Positions 1-11,705 of a stretch of 64,000 bases of DNA are shown one piece after another. Position numbers and translations under genes: made by a program. The DNA comes from Apoda limacodes. Taxonomy: Eukaryota; Arthropoda; Insecta; Lepidoptera; Limacodidae. Each line of letters opens with the position of its first letter. The stretch's first letter is position 1. The DNA is taken from assembly GCA_946406115.1 (NCBI GenBank), contig OX291553.1, positions 2,113,001-2,177,000 of the forward strand, given 5' to 3'. Below the pieces are notes generated by a model. It made no database searches, was not told the DNA's origin, and saw only the letters and a program-made list of their open reading frames with translations.

Positions 1-146
1 TTTCTGGCATGGTCTTGCCGCACCACGGTATAGTAGGTGGTACAGTGCCTTTGTCGTTCATATTCGAGTTTGAGGAAAAAAGACTGCTTTCTCTTTAGCA
101 CTATGGGCCAAGTCACCATCGCTCTTTCGCAGTGGTGACGTATTTC
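1..146 (-). mobile_element. Family J non-LTR retrotransposon, truncated RT N-terminal fragment
   Basis: Reads on the minus strand like the stretch just upstream of the reverse transcriptase domain in the better family J copies (11880-11980 and 55154-55300), including the CGKTMPEI region. It is cut by the window edge on the left and stops matching near 146. It contains indels, so it is dead. The rest of the element presumably lies outside the window or was lost. Confidence 0.75.
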
Positions 147-254
147 GGACGAATTTTTTTATTTCGTTCACTTGGAAGCTTGATTTTTTTACGGCTTTAT
201 CGGACCGGAGACTTTAGTATTTGGTATTAATTTCAACTTAATACCTTCACGCAT

Positions 255-350
255 TCCTGAGAAAAAGAGTCTTGACAGACAGACGGACGGACAAAAAAGT
301 AATGCTATAAGGGTTCCTTTTCTCCTTTTGAGGTACGGAACCCTAAACTT
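255..350. repeat. Lepidopteran dispersed repeat, GGTTCC/GGAACC hairpin end
   Basis: A GACAGACGGACGGAC stretch is followed by a short inverted pair (AGGGTTCC ... GGAACCCT) near 309-345. The same motif starts the longer repeats at 46113 and 49434. I know this arrangement as a common dispersed repeat of lepidopteran genomes. No coding potential. Confidence 0.45.
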
Positions 351-359
351 ACGTTACTT

Positions 360-1190
360 ACTACCCACTTTTACGTACTTTTAAAGTTATTTTCTCTTAC
401 AATTAAAATAATTTCCCATAACTTTAAAAAATAATATGATATATATTTGTAATATGGTACTATACTTGGAATGCTTGGCAGTGATCGTTTATTCCTGTTC
501 CAAATGCCAATAGTTTTCTATGTATTATATATCTATAAACACCTAATTACGCATATTAAGAAAATCACACAATTAGTCGCACGTCTCTAGTGACCCTAAA
601 TAAATAAAGATATGATATAATAAGAAATAAATAAAACAAACTTTTTATTATAAAATATATCAAAATAGTATCAAACAAAAATAATAAGTAAAAATAAAAT
701 AAAAATAACCAATGAGTAAAATAAAAATACTAACAAAAAATATTTTCGTGACCAATTTGCGAACACTCCGAACACACTAACAAATATTTTTCAATTTGAA
801 ATTTTCTTGTTCCAATGCGTCTTATTGAAGGTTCAGTCTGCTTCTTTGATTGACTTAGAACACGGCAGTTGCCATAGCAATGGCAACACTAGTGTGCTAG
901 CACACTGCTTTCGCGTTATACACCAAAAACCTTTCAAACTCTAAACAAACGATTAGCCGCAAAGGTCAAATTTGGAAAGCCAAGTCTGGAATTTGCTACA
1001 AATGCCAGGAAGTTCCTCCGAAAAACTGTTTTCTTTATCTGGTAACCCTCAACTTTACACATCAGGTTTTATGTTGCATTGCGCGCATTTGTAATATATG
1101 TTAGTTAGGATCAGTGTTTTACCTATTTAGTACCTAGGCAACCGAGCTTTCTTAGGTATTTTATTGAAAAATATCTTTTTTTAAATCGCG
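360..1190. other. AT-rich stretch without recognisable gene
   Basis: Mostly AT-rich single-copy-looking DNA with A-runs around 600-720. No reading frame with family motifs, no RNA gene and no clear terminal repeats seen. Confidence 0.5.
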
Positions 1191-1194
1191 AAAA

Positions 1195-1305
1195 TACCCG
1201 TATACAAAATTTCATCCAAATCGTTAGAGCCGTTTTCCGAAATCCGCAAATATATTTAAATAAATATATATGTGTACAAGAATTGCTCGTTAAAATATAA
1301 GATCT
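1195..1305 (+). repeat. Retroposon 3'-tail-like repeat
   Basis: The phrase around 1205-1250 (AAAATTTCATCCAAATCG, then AGCCGTTTTCCG) followed by ACAAGAATTGCTCG resembles the 3' tail of many short lepidopteran retroposons. Too short to assign to a family. Confidence 0.35.
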
Positions 1306-1616
1306 CTTTTATTAGAAAGCCTCATTTTTCGTCTTTTTTTAATTATTTGTTATAAAACCAATGCGCTGGGAGCCATTCAGGCCAGAAGAAGTTCTGAAAC
1401 TAATTTAACAACTTCCACGCTTTGGTTCAACACCGCAACTGCAAATATTAAGTAAGAATTCAATTCCAGTTCGAAAATTCATATTGTGAAAGCCAATTTT
1501 TATATTTTAAATATTTTTTTTAGTTCTGTTGATGGTATTTCTACTTTTAGATTAAATAGATAAAGAATATAGTGATAAAAAGTGCCAGTGTGTAAGCTAC
1601 GTCGATTTTATTTACA

Positions 1617-1810
1617 TTCAAAAATCAAAATCAAAATCAAAATCATTTATTTAATTTAGGCTACAATAATTGAGCACTTATGAGTGTCACTACGCCATCG
1701 TTCGTAAGTCTATAGGGCGGGAGACCTTGTACTGAGAAGAACCGGCAGGAAACTCAGCAAGGGCATTTCTTTTCTCCCTTTCTCTTACAGCGTTCACTTA
1801 AAATATTGGA
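1617..1810 (-). repeat. LINE 3'-tail fragment with (TCAAAA)n
   Basis: Begins with a run of TCAAAA units, then a block with GAAGAACCGGCAGGAAACTC. Similar tails occur at 19226 and 37612, and in the opposite orientation near 33475 with TTTGAC units. This is best read as the minus-strand 3' end of a severely 5'-truncated LINE. The 85-codon frame at 1806-2063 just downstream has no recognisable features. Confidence 0.4.
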
Positions 1811-2072
1811 AAATCCCCTTCCTATCAAGAACACTTTCCATTACAAACATAAAAAACATAAAATGCACAAGCACAACATAAAAAAGTATCTAATTGCATT
1901 AAGAGCGTTAGTTTACTTGCTCGTTTTCAGTTCGTATTCGCATTTCTTTCGTACCTACGTAATAAAACTGGACCAGAATTTCACGAATAAGATTTGTCAT
2001 GCAGAGAGCACGATCATTATTTGCTCTGCATTAATTAATTTTCAGTTAACAATATACATTTAACGATCATGA

Positions 2073-2205
2073 TTAGACTAATATTATAATGCTAAACAGT
2101 ATGTTTGTTTGCGTGTTTTATTAATCAATAACGGCTGAACAGATTCATTAGAAACGTAACTTTTACTTTTTAGAATTCTATGCCAGGGATTGAAAATTGG
2201 TCTTC
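2073..2205 (+). repeat. Short dispersed lepidopteran repeat
   Basis: A TAATATTATAATGC... start followed by GTTTGTTTGCGTG and AACGGCTGAACAGATT resembles a widespread lepidopteran retroposon-derived repeat. The related GCGAAAGTAAATCTGTCTG motif occurs near 19665. Confidence 0.35.
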
Positions 2206-2315
2206 CAGTACCACTTTCAGAGAGATCTCTAACTCGTGTACCCCTGAAATTTACTATGAGCACTACTAATTGGAAACGCTGCTACTGCAGCAGCATTTAT
2301 TAGATGAATGGCACA

Positions 2316-2455
2316 ATTGCGCGCTATCTGACGAATCGCACACTCGCAATGGACCGCACACTTGCGCGCTATCAGACGAATCGCACACTCGCAATGGACC
2401 GCACACTTGCGCGCTATCAGACGAATCGCACACTCGCAATGGACCGCACACTTGC
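2316..2455. repeat. 45-bp tandem repeat, about 3 copies
   Basis: GCGCTATC recurs at 2321, 2366 and 2411, giving an exact 45-bp period. The unit contains GACGAATCGCACACTCGC and GGACCGCACACTTGC. Copies differ at only a few bases. Because 45 is a multiple of 3, all three frames on both strands stay open through it, which explains several short overlapping frames here. I see no reason to call it protein-coding. Confidence 0.9.
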
Positions 2456-2599
2456 CGCCAATAAGTTCAACTGCATGCAGTTATGCGTGGTGCGGTCGTA
2501 TCCATTGCAAGTGGTGGTCAGAGCCCGTCTACGCTTGCGTATTATTATAGCGCTTATTGTAAAAGTTGACGTCGAGATGGAAGCATAGTTGTTATCTTT

Positions 2600-5130
2600 G
2601 GTTGTTACTCAGAGAAAAGTCTAAACGAACAATGCGTTGAGTGACGCCGCTGATTAGCGTAGTTAGTTAGTATGCTTGTCGCTTATAGATTTATGGTACC
2701 TTCTTCTATAAGTCTATTTTTTTTTTGTTTTGGCGCTACGCAGCCTAAGATACGCGCCAACCATGGAACTCCGGCAACCTTATTATCTATGAGTTAGCAA
2801 AAATTGCTACCGCGTGGTGCCCGCGCAAGCACTTCGCGATATTGCTCTAGACATTGAATAACGTGAGGAAATCGCGTACTGGCGGCTACTAAAACGCTCA
2901 GCGATAAGCTTTGTTCAAAAATTGACGATATTTTGTTGAAGTATAATCACTATCTCTTTCTGTCGTACACAAAATCATATTTCCCATCTCTACTGATACG
3001 TTACGTATCTTTCCATCATATTAATTGTATGAACACAGGTTGAAAATGCATTAAGGTACAGAGCTAGCACCATCTATTAGGCAGTAGCGTTATTAACTAA
3101 AAAAAATGTCAGAGTTGCTTCTTTTTGATTTCGCCCTTCATGTTGGAATTCGTATACTGTTGTGATCGTCTTACTCGTAGTTTTTTATTACTATAACTAA
3201 AAGAATACTTTGAGAAACTTGATATGTAATGACCATTTTTAGATGACTTACAGTCATTGAAACAAAAAATATTACATATTTTTATTGTAGATAGTCTTTA
3301 GAGACAATACATTTTATATTTTACATTTTAGGGTATTATGAATTTTTTTAATTGGTGGTTGTTTACATTGAAATTTTTAAAATCAGGTTACTTATAAATT
3401 CAAAAAGTAATTTCCTGAAACTGTGCCGTAAAATAAAAAAGATACATTCATCGTCTTGTTTTACTTTTTCTTGACCTAGTACCTACAAAGTAAACAACCA
3501 CGAAAGCCAACAGAAAGGTTGGTTTTATCGTAGATGTAGCTGTTACTCTATCAATCAAAAAATGAAATTTTTGTGGCATCTTCCAAAACTACGTCGTATC
3601 TGAGGGCTTAGGTACCCTGGACAACAATCCAAATTCCAATCGAAGGTATGTAAATCTTAGTTATTGTCACGTTTTAAAGCCAGTACCTACTCAAGATCTC
3701 AACTTCAGCTGCAATTACAAGTGATAAGTAGAATTAAAATAACCCTGCCTCTATACTGCTGTTCAAATGGCAGTTTTATACTAAAATCGTATACTGAGCA
3801 TTGAGAGCTACTCAATTATAGTACTCACATAACATGATTCTTCGTACAGGGACTGACCTATTTAATATGATGCCAAAATATCTATCATAGTTTAAGTTTG
3901 ATTCAACCTATTATGTACGAGTATGGTTGCACTTATTTGATTTACAAGTCTTGATAAAACAGCGCTAAATAAAAGGTATTAAAATTTTATCTTTTCCACT
4001 TCTCATCTTGTATTTTGCTCACACTTAAAAGATACTTTATAATGTAGTAAATCCAGTAAAGTATAGTTTCTGTTGCTGAGTATAATGTGTAATGCATACG
4101 TTAGGTCTGTGCACAATAAAGTCTGAGGAATTCCTTAAAAATCAAATCACCAATATCTTATTATTTTTTCTTGTTTCATTATTAAAAAGATGATGTTGAT
4201 GTTTTTTGCCAGGTTGCCTGTCACTGTCACAACCAGTAAAGTAATGTTTTTTATATTGTTTCAGTAATCGTGGATAATGTAAGTTATGTATTACAAAAGT
4301 CAAGTACTGAAAACATCAACAAAAAGATAATTAACTTACAAACAGTAGAATTAGATTAAGTACAAGAATTGAAATAATGTATTACAAAAATGAATTAAGC
4401 TCCTCTCAATTTATTTAGTGCTATCATTTAACTAAAACCAATCACTTCATAACTTTTTATCATTAACAAAATGTCTTATGCATATCATTTCAGTAAACTG
4501 CTGAACGATTTGATTATTTCCTTACGCGTATCCTATGTATTTCTGAAACAAATCAGTCTGTACCACTTGAATTCAGCTAGGATAATCCTCTAGGTTGTCA
4601 GTCCACCTGGTCCTACCACATTAAGTTAAAACTGATGGTGGCATCAAAATGAAGAAGTTTTTATTATTCTTATGACTACGGTCACTAATCAAGAAACTTC
4701 TGTCTCCTTAGTTAAGAAGTTCTACGAGCACTCTTATTATTTTGTAAAGGATCTTCAAGCGTTGCACCTTGTACTGCCTGCAGAGCAATTTTGAGCCTAT
4801 GAGGTAAACAGTCCTGAGCGCTAGTCACAGTTTTATAAAATTTCCTACTTTACATCTATACACTTGGCAAATCTAGCAGCTAGAGTAAGGCTTGCTTTAT
4901 TCTAAAGGCCATAATTTATTGTAAAAGTAAGTGTTGACTGCCATCTTTGAATATTGATTTCCTTCCCTTAAAATTTAACCCGAGCCCTTATAAGTTCTAG
5001 ATGTGGTTACACAACAAAAACTTGTGTATTCATATATTAAGTGTATGGTTTGTTTATACACACTTTATGTCATCAACAACCAACAATGATGATCTTTTGT
5101 TTGTAAATAAGTTGCTGCTAAGTTTTTATT
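2600..5130. other. AT-rich stretch, no gene recognised
   Basis: About 2.5 kb with many stops in all frames and no motif, splice-linked frame, RNA gene or repeat boundary that I could recognise. The 2640-2890 part is somewhat GC-richer but remains unassigned. Confidence 0.5.
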
Positions 5131-5131
5131 A

Positions 5132-5224
5132 CGAGTGATGCCTTAAGTGTTTCAAGCGTCCATAGGCTGCGGTAACCGTTTACCATCAGGCGAACCGCAA
5201 GCTTTTTTGCCACCTTGGGGGAAA
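5132..5224 (+). mobile_element. Family J LINE, extreme 3'-end fragment
   Basis: The block CAAGCGTCCATAGGC, then CCATCAGGCG and GCCACCTT matches the 3' end of the long family J copy at 13510-13600 (last codons plus 3' UTR). This is a roughly 90-bp dead-on-arrival insertion. Confidence 0.7.
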
Positions 5225-5674
5225 CAAAAAATCAGGTTTGTTTGTATAGTTTGATGTATTATGTTGAATTATGGTAACAATTATATTTTTTTCCATGTGA
5301 GCTTGTTCAGTGTAGTCAGTAAAATATTTTCCATTTATTCTTTGTAACATTGAAACATTTATTTATTATTATTGGAAGTATTGCTGACTACAGTTTGTCC
5401 TTTCTTATTTGCAGAACAGTTGCCGTATTCACAAATTCAGGTATTGATTCCATATTGTTATCATGACAGCATAGGTATATCGATCTTGTAACACATCTTC
5501 ATCGTATAATCTGCAAAATAATTTAGACAATTAGCTATAGACGATATTTTTTTTTCAAGGCATTATCGTGCAATCGGTCATGAACCATGAGCAGATGAGT
5601 TTTGTGCATTTTGTGGCCCTTAGAGTGAATTGCACATTAACAATTCATTTGTGTTCTGATGGTCTTTTATTACT

Positions 5675-6021
5675 TTAGGCACTGAAATCCAGAATTTGGT
5701 GCCTCTTAAGGCGTTTTACTTTAGGTCGTTCAGTGAGCTGCACGGCCAGTTGGTTGGGATAGTGTTTCAGTCTTTTCTGGTATTTAGTACTGTTGGACTT
5801 GGTCTCTTCCTTTACCGTGAGCATATCAAGAGCCTTGTGCAAGTCTGTTGTTTTCGTGAACTATGGAGCGTAAGCTAGATCTCTTAGAATTCAGTTTTGT
5901 AGTCTTTGTATTATGTTCACATTAGAGGTACATGAAAATCCCCAGAGTTGGATGCCGTAAGTCCAGATAGGCTTCAGCACTGTTTTGTAAACCAGGAGTT
6001 TATTGTTGAGGGACGATATGG
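5675..6021 (-). pseudogene. Jockey-clade reverse transcriptase, C-terminal remnant
   Basis: Read on the minus strand from 6021 this encodes about 115 codons in one frame, broken by two internal stops and ending in a stop at 5675-5677. It contains LLVYKTVLKPIWTYGIQLWG and, further on, DMLTVKEE and KRLKRHQILD. These are the thumb and C-terminal signatures of Jockey-clade LINE polymerases. Endonuclease and catalytic RT domains are absent, so it is a 5'-truncated insertion. It differs from families J, B, C, D and E elsewhere in the window. Confidence 0.8.
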
Positions 6022-6399
6022 AATAAAGGTAAACGCTAAGTTATAATACGAAGGTACTAGAGCTAAGCAGCATATTCTAGGGTTTGAATAAATTAATGGA
6101 AGAAATCCTACTAATGCTATATATGATATACAATATATTTAGGTTTGTGACATTGATGAAATGAAATTTGGCACACACGTAGATTATTATAGGAATAGAC
6201 CAACAATAATTTTATAATGATTTCTTCGATGAGTAATAATTAGCTGATTAAGTTTGTTGTTTAATTGCAATATTGTGTTTAGGAACACGTGTAGGCTATG
6301 CTGTAGGACAGTATTTGCTTTCTGCCTTATAGAAATAGATAAATTGGTAGATTTCTTCTAAATCACTTCAATTACCTATGCTTACAGTATAATATACAA

Positions 6400-6512
6400 T
6401 ACAATTAAATATTCTTTATTGCAGTTATAAAATACACAAAAAAAATAACAATAGAAGAAATTACAATAAGGCGACCTAATTGCTAAAAAGCGATCTCTAC
6501 TATATAACCGTT
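6400..6512 (-). mobile_element. Family B LINE, 3'-tail fragment
   Basis: TTCTTTATTGCA ... GCTAAAAAGCGATCTCTAC is shared with the 3' end of the large family B copy at 42617-42740, in the same orientation. Only about 110 bp remain, typical of extreme 5' truncation. Confidence 0.6.
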
Positions 6513-6588
6513 AAAGAAATAAATATGAGTAAAATTATTTCATGCAATATAAAAGTAACACAGGCGTGATTTGTAAAGTTGATCCTTA

Positions 6589-6917
6589 TGTGAGCACGCG
6601 TGAACTGACTCTAGCTGACTACGGGCTGCGCTCGTAGTTAGCAGTTGTGTCCCAGACGCTCAATTCTGTCTAACACTGCAGTGACGCCTATGTTTTGCGC
6701 TACGTGTACTAGGCACAAAGTATTATTTTATCTATATCTGGTGCTGCAACGGTCTTTAACTGTGACAGGACACTTTTATTTTTTTAGGACGTATAGATGT
6801 ACAGTGAAACCGCACATTATTTTAAATGTGCAATTCATATAAAATGTCAACTTATGGATTTATGTACATTTTACCTCAGTCCATGTTATACTAGGATCCA
6901 CGATGCGCGTGCTCACA
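6589..6917. mobile_element. Candidate 329-bp MITE with TA target duplication
   Basis: TGTGAGCACGCG at 6589-6600 is repeated as its exact reverse complement at 6906-6917. Both ends are flanked by TA (6587-6588 and 6918-6919), as in Tc1/mariner-type insertions. There is no transposase frame inside; short frames at 6645-6842 and 6797-7018 are not convincing. The short perfect inverted repeat could still be coincidence. Confidence 0.5.
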
Positions 6918-7681
6918 TAGCATTAAAATATCAATTGTTATATATCAATAATTTACCAAAAAAAATCTACTGTGCATTATCAAAGTTTATCATTTATCAA
7001 CTACATCAAAGATCATAGACAATGGAATTTATACTTTTAATTATATAAGTTGTGATCTTACGATTAAACATTTTTTTTGAGATTATTTAACGCATTTGTT
7101 ATTATTATTTGGACTCTGATCAGTATTTGTGAATAGTGCTTATTAAAAAAATATTATCTTACATACCATTGTACCAGAGTGTTAGCCTTGTCGCTATCAT
7201 TTTATATTAATACCACAGCCAATAATTTGGCTAAACAGTCTGCTTTATTGAGCAGTGCAATTGCAATATAGTTATTGACATTGCAGCCAAGTATCTGGCT
7301 AAACAACCTGCTTTATTAATAATGATTTGACATGTAATAATTTAAATTAAATTTTCTGACAACAAAGGACCACCTTGGCAAATTATATAATACCAAATAC
7401 CAAAAACTAAATAATGATAATATTACGCAATCTATGTCTACTCAAGTTTTTTGCAAACACAAAAAAAAAAAACTTTGTCATACTAAAAATAATATTCCAT
7501 TGAACCTGGTGCATCAGAATATAACAAGGAATGTCTCAGAAATAACTAGAAATTTAATTGTTCATAAACTGCCAAAAGATTTGACATTTTATGTATCTTT
7601 GCGATTGACATATTGCGGTTGTGAGCCTTACGCTTAGCGAACTGCCAAAATGTCCTGTATAGAAGTTGAGCATCTCTTGTT

Positions 7682-8750
7682 GTGAGTGTATACAAGCCGC
7701 CTTGTGCAATTTATGATACTTTTGAATTAGTAATGGAAGCAGTGCTGAATAAAATCAGCAATTCCATTAAACAAATCATTGTTTGTGAAGATTTTAATAT
7801 AAACATTTTAGAACATTTCATTAAGCACCAGATTGCTCGCCTTGATAAAAAATACCACAGACTTTTGAGGACTTTCTGTAAAAACTCAATAATTCATGTT
7901 GTAGCGCAACCCTTAGCCTTAACTTTTATTAGTTGTGTCGATAGTGGTATGTTTCCTGATGAGATAAAATTTATACCTCTTTTTAAATCAGGTAGTTCAA
8001 CAGATCTTACATATTTTCGGCCTATTTCAATACTACCTGTACTCTGTAAAGTCTTTGAAAATATCATACTTTGTCAAATGTTTAGCTATTTCTATATTAA
8101 TAACCTACTCAGAAGTAAACACTTCTTATCACTTTTTCACAAACGATGCAGGAGTGGCACTATTAAAAAATATATTTAACACCTGAGAGAAGTTGCATGA
8201 TGCTCTTGGAGTATTTTATGATATATCTAAGGCATTTGACTGTATTCAATATGAAAATTGCACCAGGAAGCTAAATCACTATGGTATTAGAGGCAAAGCT
8301 CTCGACCTTTTGACCTGCTATATAAATAGCAGAGTACAGAAAATAGATGTCAACGATGAAAGATCTCCGGGATCAGCAGTCACTATGGGAGTCCCTCAGG
8401 GCTCAATCATCTTTACTTTTTAAAGTTAAGAAACAACAGACATGTTATGATGAATTTAATAATGCCATTTCTAAGATTGCAAATTGGTTTATCGCTAATA
8501 ATTTGTTACTTAATGAGAAAAAAACCAAATGTGTTAAATTTACAGAACCACAAACAGAAATGTGTCAGGTCCAGACTTGTATTAATATTCCTGGCGAACA
8601 ATTAGAACTTGTTAATTCAACAGTCTTTCTTGGCATAACGCTAGACTCCAAACTTCAATGTTGCGCTCATATTTATAACCTACCCAAAAATTTAGCTTTG
8701 CTGTGTATGCGATCAAGAAAATAAGACAATTGAGAATAGTTTCAGCAAGA
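7682..8750 (+). pseudogene. Family E non-LTR retrotransposon, EN/RT remnant
   Basis: Three successive open stretches (to 8179, 8193-8423, 8407-8724) carry the end of an endonuclease domain (CEDFNINIL), RT motifs ([18 protein letters not shown], then DISKAFDC, HYGIRGKALDLL and TMGVPQGSI), and a post-catalytic part with WFIANNLLLNEKKTKC and [13 protein letters not shown]. The text jumps from the endonuclease to the RT. It also jumps from GVPQGSI straight to LLFKV, so the segment that normally carries the catalytic F/YADD box is deleted. Related pieces lie at 14590 and 45715. The element is clearly dead. Confidence 0.8.
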
Positions 8751-8759
8751 AAAGTGATA

Positions 8760-10310
8760 TTTACAAAGTAAATACTAGAAGTAAAAATAAGCTATTTTAT
8801 TTGGCACTGTATACACTTTTGCAACAAAGTTCCTAAGTATAATATTTGAAATAATATTCCAAAGCTATCAGTAAGAAAATTTAATTTTTTTATGAAACAA
8901 CAACTGTGTAAAAAAGCATAGTATAAAATTTCAATAGTGTTTCATAACTTTGACGGTTCAAAATAAGTAAAAACAGAGTTTTTAAAATATTTCGCCAATT
9001 TATTTAGGCGTCATTAGTCATACATAACACAAAATGTAGATTATCATACACCGACATCGGTAAGTTGTTTTTTAAAAATTGCGATTATCTAAAAATCTAT
9101 CAACCACCGATAGGTACTTCTAACTATCGTATTAAAATGAATCGTTATCTCTACATTTATTTAGGTATGTGTGTGTGTGTGTGCGTGTGTGAGAGAGAGA
9201 GAGATAATTTTGAGTGTGAAAGCCTGCGTGTGTTTGTTATAAATTAGATAGTAGTAAAAGGGATAATTTGGATAATGAATCTATTAATGAAAATAGTTTA
9301 ATAATGGGTAACAAATGTATTTTTGCTAGCTTAGCTCAAAGAGCAAGGTCGTTGGCGTATATCCTATTCAGCGGGGTAAACCCACCCCAAGAAGTCATTG
9401 TCATTTATTTATTAATTTTATTTGGTTAAAGCTTGGGAAACTCATAACACTTTACCGTAAGTCGTTGGATTCATTTATATTTAATACTAGTCCATAAAAT
9501 GTCAGGTTAATGCACAATAATTATAAAAAAAAAACGCAACCTTTCTTACTTATAATCATTGATCATATTAAATTGCTACTAGAATTGTACATTATGAAAC
9601 GTAAACGTCTAATCATAAAATTCATGATAATCACTTAATTAATATAAATTTCTGAGTATGTAGGAGTACCGACCATTTCAAGATCATGCGTGACACCCCA
9701 TTGGTCTGTCAGTCTCAACTACCAGTAATGTACCTGTAAACCAGTAGGTATATTAGAAAGATTATCACTATGAAGGAAAACCCAAATCCCTGAATTTTAA
9801 AATAATTAAAAAGGATTTCTACTCAACTTTGACTTCATATTTAACTTCAATTTATTACGAGCAGATCGCCTCAGAAAGTTTCTGCTATCTTACAAATAGC
9901 GATAACAAGAACAAATATTATGTGATTAGTTGTTAAAGCCGTAACTACATCACCTTCGAAATCTAAAATAGCGAACACACAAGACATACCCTTTTGCAAC
10001 GGCAAGTGTTTAACTTTATGAATGAGTATTTCGTTAATGGCGCGTTTAGCGTGCGCCGCGAGCCCACCGTCTCCGGCGCTGCGTGCGCGTGCATTGAGCG
10101 TGAGCCAGCGCTAGTCTTTATTCGATTCACCATTTTACACCTACAAAAATTGAACGCATTGTGTCAAATCAAATAAAAAACAAACCAACACCAGACATTA
10201 ACGACATACCCTGTAACATATTACACTCAACTACTTCTGCATGATCCCCTGTAATAACTGTTGTATATAACGACTGCATTAAAAAGGCATCTGTCCTAAT
10301 GGCCTTAAAG
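8760..10310. other. AT-rich stretch without gene; one microsatellite
   Basis: No family motif or spliced frame recognised. It contains the microsatellite at 9163-9204. A GC-richer patch at 10000-10130 carries a 60-codon frame with nothing recognisable in it. Confidence 0.45.
9163..9204. repeat. (TG)n-(GA)n compound microsatellite
   Basis: A run of GT dinucleotides with one GC interruption passes directly into GA dinucleotides. Confidence 0.95.
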
Positions 10311-10315
10311 ACAAT

Positions 10316-11215
10316 AAGGTTACACCAGTGCATAAACTAAAGGGTGATGAGTCAAGTATATCTGGTTACAGACCCATCACACCTACCGGTAGGTTCTGAT
10401 GTATGCCGACGACATATTAGTCATTGTCACGTTTCCCACACAGCTACTGCACGAGAACCGACATGTTATAGTGATAGACCAATTGTCTCAGTGGTTCTCA
10501 GTCAATGGGTTAGTCCTCAACATAAAAAAAAAACTAGCATAGGTTATTTTAATGTATCAGGCAAACACGTTAACTACGAGTATACGTCACAAATGCGCAG
10601 TGGAGCGATCCGATGATGTCGAGTTTTTAGGGTTCCGTAATGACAGCGGACTGCGATGGGACTTGCACGTAGACGCGGTGGCGCATGGCGGCGCGAATGG
10701 CGCGCGCGTGTTTTGCACTCGAGTGCGTAGCACGCGCACTGCGTCACGCGACGCCGCCGCTCTGCTCGCATGTTACTTTGCATCCGTAAAACTCCCACCT
10801 TCAGTACAGACATAAGTTGTGGGGCCACTCCGCTGAATTCTATTTAATTTTCAGAATGCAAAAGCGAGCCGTCCGTACAGTCGCGGGCGTGTCAATGTGT
10901 CATACAGGACACCCGCAAACAACACTTTATTACTAAACAAATAATGACACTGTCCTGCCAATATATATGTAATGTTTCGCTATTCATAATAACAAACAAA
11001 ACACATTTAATAAGACACACCCACAACACCCGTAGTCAACACGACTTGGTGACACCTATAGACCGTTAAGCAAAACCGAATATTGCATTTACGTTGGGGG
11101 TGCAGCCATCTATCTTAATATATCTATAAAAAATTGCCTGAAAACATCAAAATCTGGTAGTCGCTGCAAGTCCTAAGGAGCGCTGGTGCAGCGCACTCCC
11201 TTAAATAATTTTATC
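10316..11215 (+). pseudogene. Family D non-LTR retrotransposon RT remnant
   Basis: The text opens with an RT motif (KGDESSISGYRPI), then jumps to the catalytic box MYADDILVIV near 10400. The palm/thumb follows (QWFSVNGLVLNIKK, DDVEFLGFRNDSGLRWDLHVD), then the conserved MQKRAVRTVAGVS near 10856 and the C-terminal region to about 11215. Several frameshifts and stops break it. Its codons are GC-rich (ACGCGC runs around 10670-10780), unlike its AT-rich surroundings. The motif order is that of Jockey/CR1-like polymerases. Confidence 0.7.
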
Positions 11216-11705
11216 TACTTGAGAAACAATATTTTTAGATTTTACTTAAAATAATTAATTATTATGCTTCTATTACTCTTTATGTTAAAATAGCATTTCA
11301 CTAAAACATTCTGTACACACACAGTTAACTAAAGATTTAGTAAGGAATTGCACTGAGGAGACTGTGTTACTAAGCGGAGCGCTAGGAATTGCGCTCCTAT
11401 GAAACGAATTTCAGTACAGAGACTTAAAGCTAAAATTCACGAGTGTGAGAGAGAAAGTTTGAAACAGTCTCACACGTGAAACAGAAGATTTTGTATGAAA
11501 TATTAGCAAATTGTGGCGCGCCGCTCCTAGCCCGTTGCCAGCTTGAATCCCGCGGCGGGGGGCCCCGCCTTCAGTCCGACCAACGCGTGCGCGCTGTTGT
11601 CGTTCTTACCTATCACAACAAATGTTTTAGTTCGTGTGCGAGTTTTTGATTAACGAATTAAATAAGTACAAACCTACATAAACATAACAGTTTGTTTATT
11701 TGCTA
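11216..11705. other. Non-coding stretch with a GC-rich island
   Basis: AT-rich except for 11510-11615, which holds GGCGCGCC, CCGCGGCGGGGGGCCCCGCC and GCGTGCGCGC. There is also a short inverted pair around 11440-11485 (GAGTGTGAGA ... TCTCACACGTG). It could be a 5' UTR of a LINE or a promoter island. Nothing supports either choice. Confidence 0.35.

Noticed and set aside
2266..2588. Short repeat-containing proteins over the 45-bp array
   Set aside because: Open frames on several phases of both strands are a direct result of a 45-bp period. None extends into non-repeat coding sequence.
9994..10176. GC-rich 60-codon frame as a gene
   Set aside because: No motif, no splice context and no homologous text elsewhere. 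Its length is within chance expectation for the local composition.
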